Positions 19,529 through 31,512 of a DNA stretch of 64,000 nt are shown here, in pieces. Below the pieces are notes generated by a model that was not told the origin of the DNA, did no database searches, and saw only the letters and a list, made by a program, of their open reading frames with translations. Source of the stretch: Exiguobacterium sp. SL-9 (GTDB lineage: Bacteria > Bacillota > Bacilli > Exiguobacteriales > Exiguobacteriaceae); NCBI RefSeq assembly GCF_004336985.1, contig NZ_SJUO01000005.1, forward strand, positions 1 to 64,000. The letters run 5' to 3'. Both the position numbers and the translations under genes were made by a program. Positions within the stretch are counted from its first letter, which is position 1. Each line of letters begins with the position of its first letter.

Positions 19529-19765
19529 ATGAAAGCTTTTTGGATCAATTTCGGTTACGTGTTCGCCGTCCCGGTGTTGCCGTTCATCGCAGTCGTGAAC
19601 GGAACGGCGCTCTGTTCACCAGATTCACCGCTACTTGATATTCCAGTGCTCGGCTTTTTCTTGGCCAACCCGCTTTGGTTCATCCCGGTGTACGGGCTGT
19701 TCGCGCTGCTCGTCGCCAAGTGGATGACGGCCCGCGAACAAAAGACGCACGCCAGACGTGCTTGA
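19529..19765 (+). CDS. Small two-helix membrane protein next to the K+ transporter
   Basis: I do not recognise this 78-residue protein. It has two clear hydrophobic segments (about residues 6-24 and 44-65), a loop between them with one cysteine, and a basic C-terminal tail (AREQKTHARRA) that would face the cytoplasm. The ATG at 19529 has a strong site (AAGGAGA) and lies 12 bases after the Ktr stop codon, and a terminator follows directly. The pair thus forms a two-gene unit. A helper role for the transporter is possible but rests only on this linkage. Confidence 0.7.
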   Translation: MKAFWINFGYVFAVPVLPFIAVVNGTALCSPDSPLLDIPVLGFFLANPLWFIPVYGLFALLVAKWMTAREQKTHARRA

Positions 19766-19790
19766 GACTTGCCTCGGCAAGTCTTTTTTT
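19765..19790 (+). terminator. Terminator after the Ktr unit
   Basis: AGACTTGC pairs with GCAAGTCT around CTCG, followed by seven T. It begins at the stop codon of the 78-residue gene. Confidence 0.88.
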
Positions 19791-19858
19791 GTTCAACAGA
19801 TGCAAGTGACGAGAAAAATCGCTACACTAGAGAAGGTATCGAAGGGGAGGGAAGTTGA

Positions 19859-20536
19859 ATGAATTTTCAATCGTGGCGCCACGTGTTTAAACTAGATCCG
19901 AATAAACGACTCGATGATTCGGCGCTCGCGGCGCTCATTCGCTCTGGTACGGACGCCTTCCTCATCGGAGGGACCGACGGGGTCGATGCGGAGAACACAT
20001 TCGCGCTCTATGCCCGACTCGAAGGGTGCGGCATTCCACTCGCGCTCGAGATGAGCCATCCCGAGCAAGTGATTCGTGGTTTCGATCACTATTTTATTCC
20101 GACCGTCCTGAATGCTGGAACGGTTGACTGGCTCATCGGTCATCAAGTGAAGGCGTTTGAACGGCATGGACACTTGTTTCATGACCATGTGACCGGACAA
20201 GGCTATATCGTTTTGAACCCTGAGGCGAAAGTGGCTCACGTGACCGAGGCGAAAAGCAATCTCTCGATCGAGCAGGCGGTTGCGTATGCGGAAGCAGGTC
20301 ATCGCTTGTTCCGTTTGCCTTCGCTCTACTTGGAGTATAGCGGCACACTCGGGTCCGTCGAGCTCGTCAAAGAAGTTCGCTTGGCGGTGCCGGACGCCCA
20401 TTTGTTTTATGGGGGCGGTATTACCGGGTACGAGTCGGCCCGGATGATGGCCGAACACGCGGACACGATTGTCGTCGGCAATGTGATTTATGACAATTTC
20501 GAAGGAGCGCTTGCGACTGTCGCGGCACTCCGATAA
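19859..20536 (+). CDS. pcrB: Heptaprenylglyceryl phosphate synthase PcrB
   Basis: PcrB is a TIM-barrel prenyltransferase that joins heptaprenyl diphosphate to sn-glycerol-1-phosphate, making an archaea-type ether lipid in Bacillota. The 225-residue protein has the family's start (WRHVFKLDPNKRL), the IGGTDGV segment and the phosphate-binding GGGITGYESARMM near the C-terminus. The ATG at 19859 follows GGGGAGGGAAG. It directly precedes pcrA, as in Bacillus and Staphylococcus, with 38 bases between. Confidence 0.95.
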   Translation: MNFQSWRHVFKLDPNKRLDDSALAALIRSGTDAFLIGGTDGVDAENTFALYARLEGCGIPLALEMSHPEQVIRGFDHYFIPTVLNAGTVDWLIGHQVKAFERHGHLFHDHVTGQGYIVLNPEAKVAHVTEAKSNLSIEQAVAYAEAGHRLFRLPSLYLEYSGTLGSVELVKEVRLAVPDAHLFYGGGITGYESARMMAEHADTIVVGNVIYDNFEGALATVAALR

Positions 20537-20574
20537 AATAAGAACAAACGTTTGGTTATAGAAAGGAAACGATT

Positions 20575-22791
20575 ATGTACAACTTGAGTGAAGAATTAGT
20601 CAAAGGCATGAACCCCCCGCAGGCGGAGGCAGTCAAATATACGGACGGTCCGCTCCTCATCATGGCCGGGGCAGGGTCTGGGAAAACGCGTGTCTTGACA
20701 CATCGCGTCGCCTACTTGATGGCATCGAAACAAATCGCCCCGTGGAACATTCTCGCCATTACGTTCACGAACAAAGCGGCCCGCGAGATGAAAGACCGGA
20801 TCGCCCGCCTCGTCGGTGGCGTCGCGGACGATATTTGGATTTCAACGTTCCACTCGATGTGTGTCCGGATTTTACGCCGTGATATCGATCGCATCCGCTA
20901 TGACCGGAACTTCTCGATTCTCGATTCGTCCGATCAGTTGACGGCAATCAAGCAAGTGCTCAAAGAGTTGAACCTTGACCCGAAAAAATATGAGCCGCGG
21001 ACGCTCCTCGGCATGATCTCGAACCATAAGAACGAACTCCGCACGCCGCAAGACGCAGCCGCACTCGTTGGCAACAACCCATACGAGAAAGTCATTTCGG
21101 ACGTCTATACGGCGTATGAGAAGAAGTTGAAGCAGAACAACGTGCTCGACTTTGACGACTTGATCATGAAGGCGATCCAGTTATTCCAAGAAGCACCGGA
21201 CGTACTCGCGTTTTATCAGAAGAAATTCCAATACATCCACGTCGACGAGTATCAAGATACGAACCGGGCCCAATATACGCTCGTTAAACTGCTCGCGCAA
21301 GCGCATGAGAACTTGTGTGTCGTCGGTGACTCGGACCAGTCGATCTATCGCTGGCGCGGGGCCGACATCGCCAACATCTTGACGTTCGAGAAAGATTACC
21401 CGAGCGCGCACGTCATCTTACTCGAACAAAACTATCGATCGACGAAACGGATTTTGGAAGCGGCGAACGGTGTCATTCAAAATAACTCGAGTCGTAAAGA
21501 CAAGAAGCTCTGGACGGAGAATGTTGAAGGGGAGAAATTGCTCCTTCACGTCGCTTCGGACGACCGGGATGAAGCGTTCTTTATCATCAATCAGATGAAA
21601 GAACTCCGCCAAGAAGGCGTCGATTACGGCGAGATGGCCGTCTTGTATCGGACGAACGCCCAATCGCGTGGACTCGAAGAAATGCTCCTCAAGTCGAACA
21701 TTCCATATAAGATGGTCGGCGGGACGAAGTTCTATGAGCGAAAAGAAATCAAGGATATCTTGGCGTATTTACGCTTGATCGCCAATCCGGATGAGGATAT
21801 TTCCTTCGTCCGTGTCGTCAACGAACCGAAACGCGGCATCGGCGCCGCGACGGTCGATAAGCTCGGTGACTTTGCCGGGATGCAAGGCGTGTCGCTCATG
21901 GAAGCGATCCGTGACATCGAACTGTCTGGGATTGCCCCACGCACAGCGACGAAGCTCGCCGAGTTCCGTCAATTGATGGTCGATTTGCGTCAAATGGCCG
22001 ATTACTTGTCGATTTCCGAATTGATTGAAGAAGTGCTGAAGAAGTCAGGCTATGAAGAGATGCTCAAAATCGAGAAGACGCTTGAAGCCGAGAGCCGCCT
22101 CGAGAACTTGCAAGAATTCCTCTCGGTCGCTCAAAACTTTGAGAAAGAGAGTGACGAACAGACGCTCGTCGCGTTCCTGACCGATTTGACACTCGTCTCG
22201 GACCTCGACACACTCGAAGAAGTCGATGAGTTGCACCAAGTGACGCTCATGACGCTGCACTCGGCCAAAGGACTCGAGTTCCCGGTCGTCTTCTTGATCG
22301 GGATGGAAGAAGGACTGTTCCCACACAGTCGTGCCTTGAACGACCCGGAAGAGATGGAAGAAGAACGCCGCCTCGCGTACGTCGGCATCACCCGGGCCGA
22401 AAAGCGTCTCTATTTGACGCGGGCCCAGTCGCGCATGTTATACGGGCGTTTCCAAAACAACCCGGAATCACGATTCTTGCATGAGTTGCCAGAGACGCTC
22501 TTAGAGCGGTCGGGCAAAGCGAAAAAGCCGATGCCATGGAATCCGGTCGAGTCGCCTGGGAAACTTCCGGTGAACGGATTCAGCTCGAAACCAAAACCGA
22601 AACTCGCCCAGTCGTCCGGTGCCGAATCAATCGGTTGGGGAGTCGGAGACAAGGCAAATCATAAAAAGTGGGGACAAGGCACGGTCGTTCAGACGCGTGG
22701 CGAAGGCGATCAGCTCGAACTTGATATCGCGTTCCCGGCAGTCGGCATCAAACGCCTGCTCGCCAAGTTTGCCCCAATCGAAAAAGCGTGA
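20575..22791 (+). CDS. pcrA: ATP-dependent DNA helicase PcrA
   Basis: PcrA is a superfamily 1A 3'-5' DNA helicase for repair, rolling-circle replication and removal of RecA filaments. The 738-residue protein has the Walker A motif AGAGSGKT at residues 31-38, [10 protein letters not shown] (motif Ia), VDEYQDTN near residue 223 (motif II), [14 protein letters not shown] (motif III) and [11 protein letters not shown] (motif V). A C-terminal tail ends in a Tudor-like segment with [15 protein letters not shown], which in the family contacts RNA polymerase. It starts at ATG 20575 after AAAGGAAACG. It is followed by ligA after nine bases, as in Bacillus. Confidence 0.97.
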   Translation: MYNLSEELVKGMNPPQAEAVKYTDGPLLIMAGAGSGKTRVLTHRVAYLMASKQIAPWNILAITFTNKAAREMKDRIARLVGGVADDIWISTFHSMCVRILRRDIDRIRYDRNFSILDSSDQLTAIKQVLKELNLDPKKYEPRTLLGMISNHKNELRTPQDAAALVGNNPYEKVISDVYTAYEKKLKQNNVLDFDDLIMKAIQLFQEAPDVLAFYQKKFQYIHVDEYQDTNRAQYTLVKLLAQAHENLCVVGDSDQSIYRWRGADIANILTFEKDYPSAHVILLEQNYRSTKRILEAANGVIQNNSSRKDKKLWTENVEGEKLLLHVASDDRDEAFFIINQMKELRQEGVDYGEMAVLYRTNAQSRGLEEMLLKSNIPYKMVGGTKFYERKEIKDILAYLRLIANPDEDISFVRVVNEPKRGIGAATVDKLGDFAGMQGVSLMEAIRDIELSGIAPRTATKLAEFRQLMVDLRQMADYLSISELIEEVLKKSGYEEMLKIEKTLEAESRLENLQEFLSVAQNFEKESDEQTLVAFLTDLTLVSDLDTLEEVDELHQVTLMTLHSAKGLEFPVVFLIGMEEGLFPHSRALNDPEEMEEERRLAYVGITRAEKRLYLTRAQSRMLYGRFQNNPESRFLHELPETLLERSGKAKKPMPWNPVESPGKLPVNGFSSKPKPKLAQSSGAESIGWGVGDKANHKKWGQGTVVQTRGEGDQLELDIAFPAVGIKRLLAKFAPIEKA

Positions 22792-24795
<2,004 letters not shown>

Positions 24796-24798
24796 CAG

Positions 24799-24828
24799 AA
24801 AGGTCTTCCATGAGAAGGCCTTTTTTCA
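24799..24828 (+). terminator. Terminator of pcrB-pcrA-ligA
   Basis: AAAGGTCTTC pairs with GAAGGCCTTT (one G-U pair), followed by TTTTC. The 200 bases between this hairpin and the next gene (24829-25033) show no gene; they hold the upstream region of the surface-protein gene, where I could not fix a promoter. Confidence 0.82.
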
Positions 24829-25033
24829 TTGACCTGATTTTCAACGGTTTTGAGATGGCGACGGGTTCGTTGGAACGTGCGACGGGTAATGAATAGTATC
24901 TACAAATACTTTTTGACACCAAGAACTCACACCACGACTCGCGCACAATCATCCTCCATTCCTCTCCCGTGCCGGAGCGTGTCATCGCAGACGTTCGTCA
25001 CAGTTTGGCAGACACCTTAGAGGAGGAACCATC

Positions 25034-26545
25034 ATGAGAAACACAAAACGACGTATGTTTGCACTCATCACATTCGTCCTCGTATTGATTAGTATGTGGG
25101 CACCGAATAGTATTTATGCGAACTCGATGATGACACCGACCACGATTTACGCACAAATTGAGTTGAGCACCGACGAAATCGAGGTGTACGAGGAAGCGAG
25201 CCTAATCTACGCGGACGTGACGTATTATGGGGCTCGTGAAACGGAAACGGTTTGGCGGTTCATGATTGACGCGACCGAGGTCGACGTGACGACTATCGAT
25301 CAAGTCACGTTATATAACAATGAGGGCGTTCCGTATTCATTTCCGAGTGCCGTCTATGCGTTCGAGATGGAGGAACTTGCAGATGAGTCGAGTGAACCGG
25401 GTGACGATGGGACGGAGACGGTTCCGGACGTCGAAACACCAATCGAGCCTCCGCTCGTTGAACCGGAAGCATCGCCAGAAGAACCTGTGACAGAAGAACC
25501 TGTGACAGAAGAGGTGACTGAACCGTCCGCCACACCCGATGTGACGAGTGAGACGGATGTGACGAACGAGATGATTGGCCTCGAGGTCGGAAAAGAGGCA
25601 AATATTGACCAAGCCGTCGTCGGTGGGATGATCCCGTATACGTTCGTCATCGAGAACACAGGCGAGACGACACTCACGATTACATCCATCGAGGATGAGT
25701 TCTTTAGTGGCGACATCGACGCTGACAAGGTCGAAGCATTCAATGCTGACGTGCGTGAGCAGTTGATGGCGCTCATCGGGAAAAACGGCCTCGCCGCAGG
25801 TGAACGCGTCGAGACGACGGTCCACTTAACAATCCCGAGCGACTATGACCGGACGAACGCGCCTGAAATCGGGAACGTGTTCCGCGTTGAGGCGACTGAT
25901 CCTTACGGTCGGGTCATCGATGCCGAGAGTCAACAAATCGTCTTGTTGAATCAGGCCGATTTCACGGTCACGAAGACGGCGCGCCCGGAGACGGTGCACC
26001 CGGGAGAGACAATTCGTTACACGTATACGATCACGAACACGTCGAACGTCACGTTATATTTTGTCGACGTCATCGATGAATGGACGAGTGGGGCGTTGAC
26101 GACCGAGGAACAACGCGAGACGACCGAGACACTTCGAGACGGTATGCGGGCCCTCGCTGAAATCGAGAACGGACTCGTACCGGGTGAAGAAGTTGTGCTT
26201 GAGATGGAAAAAGTGCTTTTGCCGTCCTATGATGTGCGAGCGGGCGCGATCTTGACGAACCGGACGACGTTCACGTTCGAGGTCAATCGTGAGGCGCGTG
26301 TGTCGCGGACGGTCGAGGCGACCGTGCACGTGAAGCAACATATTCCGAAACCGGACAACGATAACCATGATGACCAAGATGAATCGGTCTATGTGCCGGA
26401 ACCGACGACCCCGGTGACACCGGACCAAGCGACGTTGCCGATGACAGGTTCGACGGAAACGCGGGGGACGGTCATTGGTCTCATCTTGATCGGACTCGGT
26501 CTCTTGTTCGTGACACATCGACGCCGTCCAACCTCGAAAGCGTGA
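25034..26545 (+). CDS. LPMTG cell-wall-anchored surface protein
   Basis: This 503-residue protein has the layout of a sortase substrate. It has a signal peptide of about 29 residues (charged start, hydrophobic core to about residue 24), an N-terminal region, an acidic Pro/Glu/Thr-rich linker (about residues 115-180), and two DUF11-like beta domains (about 185-300 and 305-430). At the C-terminus are an LPMTG motif, a hydrophobic stretch and a short basic tail (HRRRP). The second DUF11-like domain has the family look of TVTKTARPETVHPGETIRY. Wall anchoring by a class A-type sortase is inferred; no sortase gene is in the window. The linker contains a 15-base tandem duplication. The ligand or role is not evident. 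Confidence 0.82.
   Translation: MRNTKRRMFALITFVLVLISMWAPNSIYANSMMTPTTIYAQIELSTDEIEVYEEASLIYADVTYYGARETETVWRFMIDATEVDVTTIDQVTLYNNEGVPYSFPSAVYAFEMEELADESSEPGDDGTETVPDVETPIEPPLVEPEASPEEPVTEEPVTEEVTEPSATPDVTSETDVTNEMIGLEVGKEANIDQAVVGGMIPYTFVIENTGETTLTITSIEDEFFSGDIDADKVEAFNADVREQLMALIGKNGLAAGERVETTVHLTIPSDYDRTNAPEIGNVFRVEATDPYGRVIDAESQQIVLLNQADFTVTKTARPETVHPGETIRYTYTITNTSNVTLYFVDVIDEWTSGALTTEEQRETTETLRDGMRALAEIENGLVPGEEVVLEMEKVLLPSYDVRAGAILTNRTTFTFEVNREARVSRTVEATVHVKQHIPKPDNDNHDDQDESVYVPEPTTPVTPDQATLPMTGSTETRGTVIGLILIGLGLLFVTHRRRPTSKA
25481..25510 (+). repeat. 15-base tandem repeat in the surface protein linker
   Basis: Two exact copies of GAACCTGTGACAGAA, each coding for EPVTE, lie head to tail in the acidic linker. 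Such in-frame repeats in surface-protein stalks can change copy number by slippage and alter stalk length. Confidence 0.85.
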
Positions 26546-26551
26546 ACGTGG

Positions 26552-26584
26552 CACCCTTCAGCGTGAGTTGGAGGGTGTTTTTTT
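26552..26584 (+). terminator. Terminator after the surface protein gene
   Basis: CACCCTTCA pairs with TTGGAGGGTG (one G-U pair) around a loop, then a T-run of seven. It begins seven bases after the stop codon. Confidence 0.75.
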
Positions 26585-26632
26585 GTGAATCGGGACTGAT
26601 TCCGCTTCGACACTTTTTTCGGCGGACGATTT

Positions 26633-26641
26633 TGTTATAAT
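26633..26641 (+). promoter_or_regulatory. Extended -10 promoter of camS
   Basis: TGTTATAAT is a perfect TATAAT (26636-26641) with an upstream TG one base away, an extended -10. No convincing -35 hexamer is seen at 17 bases. The camS start is 46 bases downstream. Confidence 0.5.
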
Positions 26642-26686
26642 GGATGAAGTGTAACGAAACGAATCATCAAAGGAGTTTAGACATAG

Positions 26687-27859
26687 ATGAAATGGAAACA
26701 ATTGATCATCCCAGCTCTCGCCGCGACAGTTTTTCTCGGCGGATGCTCCATGAAAATCCCGATGGGGGAAGAGGAAGTCACACCGACGGGCGAAGAGACG
26801 GCGGCTGAAGGGGTCACGCAAGCGATCGAAGCACGCGACTCGTATTATCAAATGGTCATTCCGTTCAAACCTGCCGCGGCCCGAGGCTTGGCGCAGCGCC
26901 AAGTGAGCTCGTCGCTCGAACTTGAAGAAGTCGAACTTGGACTCATGCGTCATTCGACCGGTGCATTCAAACCGGGGGACTATGCGTATCAAGAAGGACA
27001 GCTGTTGACGAGCGAAGACGTCTCGCGTCTGCTCAGTCGTAAAGACAAAACAGCAGAGGGGCTCGTTCCCCTCAACCCGTCGTACGCGAACGGCACAGCC
27101 GAAGTGGCCGAAACCAAGTTCGTCGAAGAGAACAAAAAGTCTCCGCTTTATTTGGCGTCTCTCGTCGAACAGAATTACATGACGAAGACAGATAGCGGTT
27201 ATGAACTCGGTGGCGTCTCATTCGCTTTGATTTTGAACCAGGAGTATGTGTTCCAAGCGCCGAACTTTGGTCCCACGTACACGGAGAAGCTTGACGAGAA
27301 GAAAGTCATTGCCGAAGGCGAGCGTATGGCCAACGAACTTATCGCCCAGCTACGTAAGCGGGAAGACTTCAAAGATCTCGACATCAACGTCGCTCTCTAT
27401 ATGAAGGCACCACAAGGCTCCCCGACGCCTGGTAACTATGTCAAATCGGCATTCGTCGGTACGGCCGAAGAGGTGACAGCGAACGACTGGAAAGCTATCG
27501 ACGAAACGTATTATTACTTCCCGTCCGCGAAAGCGACGACGGAAGTGCGCGATGACGCCCAAAAATTCTCACTCTTCAGCGACCGGATCGCCGATGTGTT
27601 CCCGGATTTCAGTGGAATGATTGGAAAAGGGTTTTATCAGAACGGGGAGTTGTCACGGATTGAAATCGACATTCCGATCCAGTTTTATAGCCGGGCTGAA
27701 CTCGTCGGTTTCACTCAGCACGTCGTCGGTCTGCTCGAAAATCGATGGGAGTATAACCGGAACGTACCTGTACGCATTAACGTCACCTCGCTCGGTGGCA
27801 ATCAGGAAGTGACCATCGTGTTCGAAGAGGACATGGATAGTCCAAAAGTGTATTTCTAA
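26687..27859 (+). CDS. camS: CamS-family lipoprotein (YerH)
   Basis: This is a 390-residue lipoprotein of the CamS sex-pheromone-precursor family, known as YerH in Bacillus, where it also follows ligA. The N-terminus is a lipoprotein signal (MKWKQLIIPALAATVFLGGC) with lipobox LGGC, so Cys20 would be lipidated and the protein held on the outer face of the membrane. In S. aureus, the camS signal peptide is the source of a short peptide pheromone; here that role is unproven. The ATG at 26687 follows AAAGGAG. It is flanked by its own promoter and terminator. Confidence 0.9.
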   Translation: MKWKQLIIPALAATVFLGGCSMKIPMGEEEVTPTGEETAAEGVTQAIEARDSYYQMVIPFKPAAARGLAQRQVSSSLELEEVELGLMRHSTGAFKPGDYAYQEGQLLTSEDVSRLLSRKDKTAEGLVPLNPSYANGTAEVAETKFVEENKKSPLYLASLVEQNYMTKTDSGYELGGVSFALILNQEYVFQAPNFGPTYTEKLDEKKVIAEGERMANELIAQLRKREDFKDLDINVALYMKAPQGSPTPGNYVKSAFVGTAEEVTANDWKAIDETYYYFPSAKATTEVRDDAQKFSLFSDRIADVFPDFSGMIGKGFYQNGELSRIEIDIPIQFYSRAELVGFTQHVVGLLENRWEYNRNVPVRINVTSLGGNQEVTIVFEEDMDSPKVYF

Positions 27860-27864
27860 TCAAC

Positions 27865-27902
27865 AAGAGGGCTTCGTGATGAAACGAATGCCCTCTTTTT
27901 TT
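27865..27902 (+). terminator. Terminator after camS
   Basis: AGAGGGC (27866-27872) pairs with GCCCTCT (27890-27896), with further pairing inside the loop, followed by a run of T. Confidence 0.8.
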
Positions 27903-27927
27903 CGTATGACAAGTAACGAGGAAAATC

Positions 27928-27944
27928 TTTGACCTTCTTTGACC
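27928..27944 (+). promoter_or_regulatory. CtsR operator
   Basis: On the minus strand this reads GGTCAAAGAAGGTCAAA, a perfect heptamer direct repeat with a three-base spacer, exactly the known CtsR box. The upstream copy contains the -35 hexamer, so bound CtsR would block the promoter. CtsR represses clp genes in Bacillota until heat or proteotoxic stress. The ctsR gene itself is not in the window. Confidence 0.9.
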
Positions 27945-27957
27945 AAATCGGTAGAAT
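27929..27957 (+). promoter_or_regulatory. Sigma-A promoter of the dnaJ-like/clpB operon
   Basis: TTGACC (27929-27934), a 17-base spacer and TAGAAT (27952-27957). The CtsR repeat overlaps the -35 and the spacer. Confidence 0.78.
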
Positions 27958-28000
27958 AGACTTAACAGAATCGGGAAAGGGATAGGTGAGGTGAAACGAG

Positions 28001-28864
28001 ATGGCAAAAAACTATTATGACGTCCTTGGCGTGCCTAAACAGGCATCCGACCAAGACATTAAACGAGCGTATCGAAAGCTGGCAAAACAATACCATCCGG
28101 ACGTGAACAAAGACCCGGGTGCCCAAGACAAGTTCAAAGCGATTCAAGAGGCGTTTGACGTGTTGAGCGATCCTGACAAGAAAGCGAACTATGACCGTTA
28201 CGGAAGTCCGGATGGGCCGACGTTCGGCGGAGGATACAGCGGCGATGGTTACGGGGAAGGGTCGGCCCAGTTCGAGGACTTGTTCCGTCAATTCGGCGGC
28301 GGATCACGGACGACATCGCGGACGTTCGGGTTCGAGGACATGTTCGGCAGCTTCTTTGACCAGGCGGTCGAGGAAGACCTCGATGAGACGGTCCGCGTCA
28401 ACGTCCCGCTCAGTCAGTTGACGAGTGAGGCCAAAGTGAGCCTGCGCCTACAGACGGGAACGGTCAACGTCAAAATCCCGCAAGGCGCACATGAAGGACA
28501 AAAGCTGCGGCTTAAAGGCAAGAGCAGTAAAGTCGGACAATCGGGCGATCGTGGCGACGTGTACGTCGAGCTCCACTTCACCGATGACGACACGTATCGG
28601 CGGGAAGGAGCGAACGTCATCACTGTCAAACGGTTGCGACCGCTCGCTTTCCTTGACGGTACGGAAGTCGTCGTGGCGACACTCGATGGCGGTCGGGTCA
28701 AACTAAAAGTCAAACCGGGATCACGTCCTGGTCAACGGATGCGCATCCCGGGACGCGGATTCATGACCGCCTCAAAAGTCCGGTCAGATCTGTTCGTCCA
28801 ACTCGAAGTTGATTTGCCGCTAGACGCCGCCCACCGATCTGTTTACGAACAACTCGAGCGCTGA
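28001..28864 (+). CDS. CbpA-like DnaJ co-chaperone without zinc finger
   Basis: This 287-residue Hsp40 has an N-terminal J domain with the HPD motif (YHPDVNK, near residue 32), which stimulates DnaK ATPase. A Gly/Phe-rich linker (about residues 75-110) and two C-terminal substrate-binding domains follow. The CxxCxGxG zinc-finger repeats of the main DnaJ are absent, so this is a type II (CbpA-like) protein rather than the DnaJ of the hrcA-grpE-dnaK-dnaJ operon. The start at ATG 28001 is preceded by GGTGAGGTG. It is the first gene of a CtsR-controlled pair with clpB, 18 bases before it, which points to joint work in recovering aggregated proteins. Confidence 0.9.
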   Translation: MAKNYYDVLGVPKQASDQDIKRAYRKLAKQYHPDVNKDPGAQDKFKAIQEAFDVLSDPDKKANYDRYGSPDGPTFGGGYSGDGYGEGSAQFEDLFRQFGGGSRTTSRTFGFEDMFGSFFDQAVEEDLDETVRVNVPLSQLTSEAKVSLRLQTGTVNVKIPQGAHEGQKLRLKGKSSKVGQSGDRGDVYVELHFTDDDTYRREGANVITVKRLRPLAFLDGTEVVVATLDGGRVKLKVKPGSRPGQRMRIPGRGFMTASKVRSDLFVQLEVDLPLDAAHRSVYEQLER

Positions 28865-28882
28865 GCCTAAGGAGGAAGCAGA

Positions 28883-31474
28883 ATGGATTTCAATCGATTT
28901 ACCGATAAAGCACATGAAGGCATCGTCAGCTCGCAGGCACTTGCGAAACAGTACCACCATAGCGAGATGAACGAATGGCACGTCTTGGCGTCGATGATCT
29001 CACAAACGGACGGCATCGCGCCGCTCTTACTTCAAAAAATGGAACTGAGCGTCGCCGATATCGAGGCCGAGGTCGCGATGGCGCTCAAAAACGCACCGAA
29101 ACTTCAAACGCCGCCGACGCCGATGATTTCAGCCTCGTTGTTGAACGTGTTGACGACGGCGGAACGTGAAGCGACAGGGATGAGTGATGAATACGTCTCG
29201 GTCGAGCACATCCTGCTCGGGATCGTCATGAACAAGAGTCAAGCGCAAAGCATGCTCGAGCGTAAAGGCGTAACCGAGGAGAGATTGCGTGAGGCACTCG
29301 TCGCCGTTCGTGGTAATCGACGGATCACGTCGAAATCACCGGAAGCGACATACGATGTCTTGACGAAGTACGGACGCGACTTGATTCAAGAAGTGAAGAC
29401 CGGAAAAATCGATCCTGTCATCGGGCGCGATAGCGAGATTCGGCGTGTCATTCGCATTTTGAGCCGGAAGACGAAAAACAACCCGGTCTTGATTGGAGAA
29501 CCAGGCGTCGGGAAAACGGCGATTGTCGAAGGGCTCGCCCAGCGCATCGTCCGCGGCGATGTTCCAGAGAGCTTGAAAGATAAGACGATTTTCAGTCTCG
29601 ACATGAGTTCGCTCGTCGCCGGGGCCAAATATCGCGGCGAGTTCGAAGAGCGGCTCCAAGCTGTGTTGAACGAAGTGAAAGAAGCGGAAGGGAAAATCAT
29701 CCTCTTCATCGATGAACTACACACAATCGTCGGGGCCGGCAAGTCCGAAGGGGCGATGGACGCCGGGAACATGCTCAAACCGATGCTCGCTCGCGGAGAG
29801 CTTCATTGTATCGGCGCGACGACGCTCGACGAATATCGGCAATATATCGAGAAAGATCCGGCGCTCGAGCGCCGCTTCCAACAAGTGATTGTCGATGAAC
29901 CGGACGTCGAGGATACGGTGTCGATCTTACGTGGTTTGAAAGAGCGCTTCGAGATTCACCACGGGGTGCGGATTCACGATAACGCGCTCGTCGCGGCGGC
30001 CGTTTTATCGAACCGTTATATTACCGACCGGTTCATGCCGGACAAGGCGATCGACCTCGTCGACGAATCGTGCGCGATGATTCGGACGGAGATGGAGTCG
30101 ATGCCGGCCGAGCTCGATGAACTCGTCCGTCGCGTCATGCAACTCGAGATCGAGGAGGCGGCTTTGAAGAAAGAGAGCGATGACGCCTCGAAGAAACGGC
30201 TCGACACACTGCAGCAAGAACTCGCCTCGATTCGCGAACAGTCGGACGCGCTCCGGCTCCGTTGGGAGAACGAGAAAGAGTCGACGCACCGCGTGCAACA
30301 TATCCGTGGGGATTTAGAGAAAGTGAAACTCGAACTGCAAGAAGCCGAGAGCCGCTACGATTTGAACCGGGCCTCTGAACTCAAATATGGCCGTATCCCG
30401 GAACTCGAGCGCGAACTTGCGGAAGCGGAACGGCTTGCCGGGTCCGTGACGCGTGAACTCGTCCGCGAGGAAGTGACCGAGGAAGAAATCGCCGAGGTCG
30501 TCTCAAAATGGACGGGCATTCCCGTGACGAAATTGACCGAAGGCGAGCGGGATAAATTGCTCAATCTCGAGACGGTGCTTCACCAACGCGTCTTCGGACA
30601 AGACGATGCAATTCGTCTCGTCAGTGATGCCGTCATTCGGGCTCGGGCGGGTATTAAAGATCCGAACCGCCCGATCGGTTCGTTCCTCTTCCTCGGACCG
30701 ACCGGTGTCGGGAAGACCGAACTCGGAAAAGCGCTCGCCGAGGCGATGTTCGATTCGGAAGACCATATCGTTCGTCTCGACATGAGCGAATATATGGAGA
30801 AACATGCCGTGTCGCGTCTCGTCGGGGCGCCTCCCGGCTATATCGGTTATGAAGAGGGCGGTCAATTGACAGAAGCGGTCCGCCGCAACCCGTATTCGGT
30901 GCTCCTGCTCGACGAGGTCGAGAAAGCGCACGCCGATGTGTTCAACATCTTACTGCAACTGCTCGATGATGGACGCTTGACGGACTCCCATGGGCGTGTC
31001 GTCGACTTCAAAAACACGATTGTCATCATGACGTCGAACATTGGTGCCGACATCTTGCTTGAAGCGGCGAAAGACGGCATCATCGATGAGGCGGAAGAAC
31101 GCCAAGTCATCGAGCGACTCCGTCGCCACTTCCGTCCCGAGTTTTTGAACCGGGTCGATGAGACGATTTTATTCCATCCGCTCACGCGTGCTCAAATCGG
31201 TCAAATCGTCGAGAAAGCGGTCGCGCGCATGGGCAGTCGCTTGACGTCGCGATCGATTCAAATCGAGATTACGGATGCCGCGAAAGTGTTCATCGCCGAC
31301 GAGGCGTATGAGCCACAGTTCGGGGCCCGTCCGATCAACCGGTACGTGCAACGGACGATTGAGACGAAACTCGCCCGTAGCATTCTCGCAGGAGACATCG
31401 AGGACGGCCAGACAGTCGTCATCGATGTCGAGAACGACGAGTTGACGCTTCGTCCCGCGACGGTCACTCACTGA
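28883..31474 (+). CDS. clpB: Disaggregase ClpB
   Basis: ClpB is a hexameric AAA+ disaggregase that pulls proteins out of aggregates together with DnaK and J proteins. The 863-residue protein has an N-terminal Clp-N domain (1-145), the first AAA+ module with Walker A GEPGVGKT at 205-212, a long coiled-coil middle domain (about 405-520) typical of ClpB rather than ClpC, and the second AAA+ module with GPTGVGKTE near 604. There is no ClpP-binding loop evident in the second module. The ATG at 28883 follows TAAGGAGGA. It is the second gene of the CtsR-controlled operon. Confidence 0.96.
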   Translation: MDFNRFTDKAHEGIVSSQALAKQYHHSEMNEWHVLASMISQTDGIAPLLLQKMELSVADIEAEVAMALKNAPKLQTPPTPMISASLLNVLTTAEREATGMSDEYVSVEHILLGIVMNKSQAQSMLERKGVTEERLREALVAVRGNRRITSKSPEATYDVLTKYGRDLIQEVKTGKIDPVIGRDSEIRRVIRILSRKTKNNPVLIGEPGVGKTAIVEGLAQRIVRGDVPESLKDKTIFSLDMSSLVAGAKYRGEFEERLQAVLNEVKEAEGKIILFIDELHTIVGAGKSEGAMDAGNMLKPMLARGELHCIGATTLDEYRQYIEKDPALERRFQQVIVDEPDVEDTVSILRGLKERFEIHHGVRIHDNALVAAAVLSNRYITDRFMPDKAIDLVDESCAMIRTEMESMPAELDELVRRVMQLEIEEAALKKESDDASKKRLDTLQQELASIREQSDALRLRWENEKESTHRVQHIRGDLEKVKLELQEAESRYDLNRASELKYGRIPELERELAEAERLAGSVTRELVREEVTEEEIAEVVSKWTGIPVTKLTEGERDKLLNLETVLHQRVFGQDDAIRLVSDAVIRARAGIKDPNRPIGSFLFLGPTGVGKTELGKALAEAMFDSEDHIVRLDMSEYMEKHAVSRLVGAPPGYIGYEEGGQLTEAVRRNPYSVLLLDEVEKAHADVFNILLQLLDDGRLTDSHGRVVDFKNTIVIMTSNIGADILLEAAKDGIIDEAEERQVIERLRRHFRPEFLNRVDETILFHPLTRAQIGQIVEKAVARMGSRLTSRSIQIEITDAAKVFIADEAYEPQFGARPINRYVQRTIETKLARSILAGDIEDGQTVVIDVENDELTLRPATVTH

Positions 31475-31480
31475 ATAAGG

Positions 31481-31510
31481 AAAGAGCGCTGGCTGATGCC
31501 GGCGCTCTTT
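31481..31510. terminator. Bidirectional terminator between clpB and the radical SAM gene
   Basis: A 13-base stem (AAAGAGCGCTGGC with GCCGGCGCTCTTT, one G-U pair) on a TGAT loop, flanked by A-rich and T-rich sides. It lies between convergent genes and should serve both. Confidence 0.82.
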
Positions 31511-31512
31511 GT

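Noticed and set aside
24850-24895. Possible sigma-B promoter (GGTTCG then GGGTAA) upstream of the surface protein gene
   Set aside because: The -35 agrees poorly with GTTTAA and the distance to the gene is long. I could not call it.
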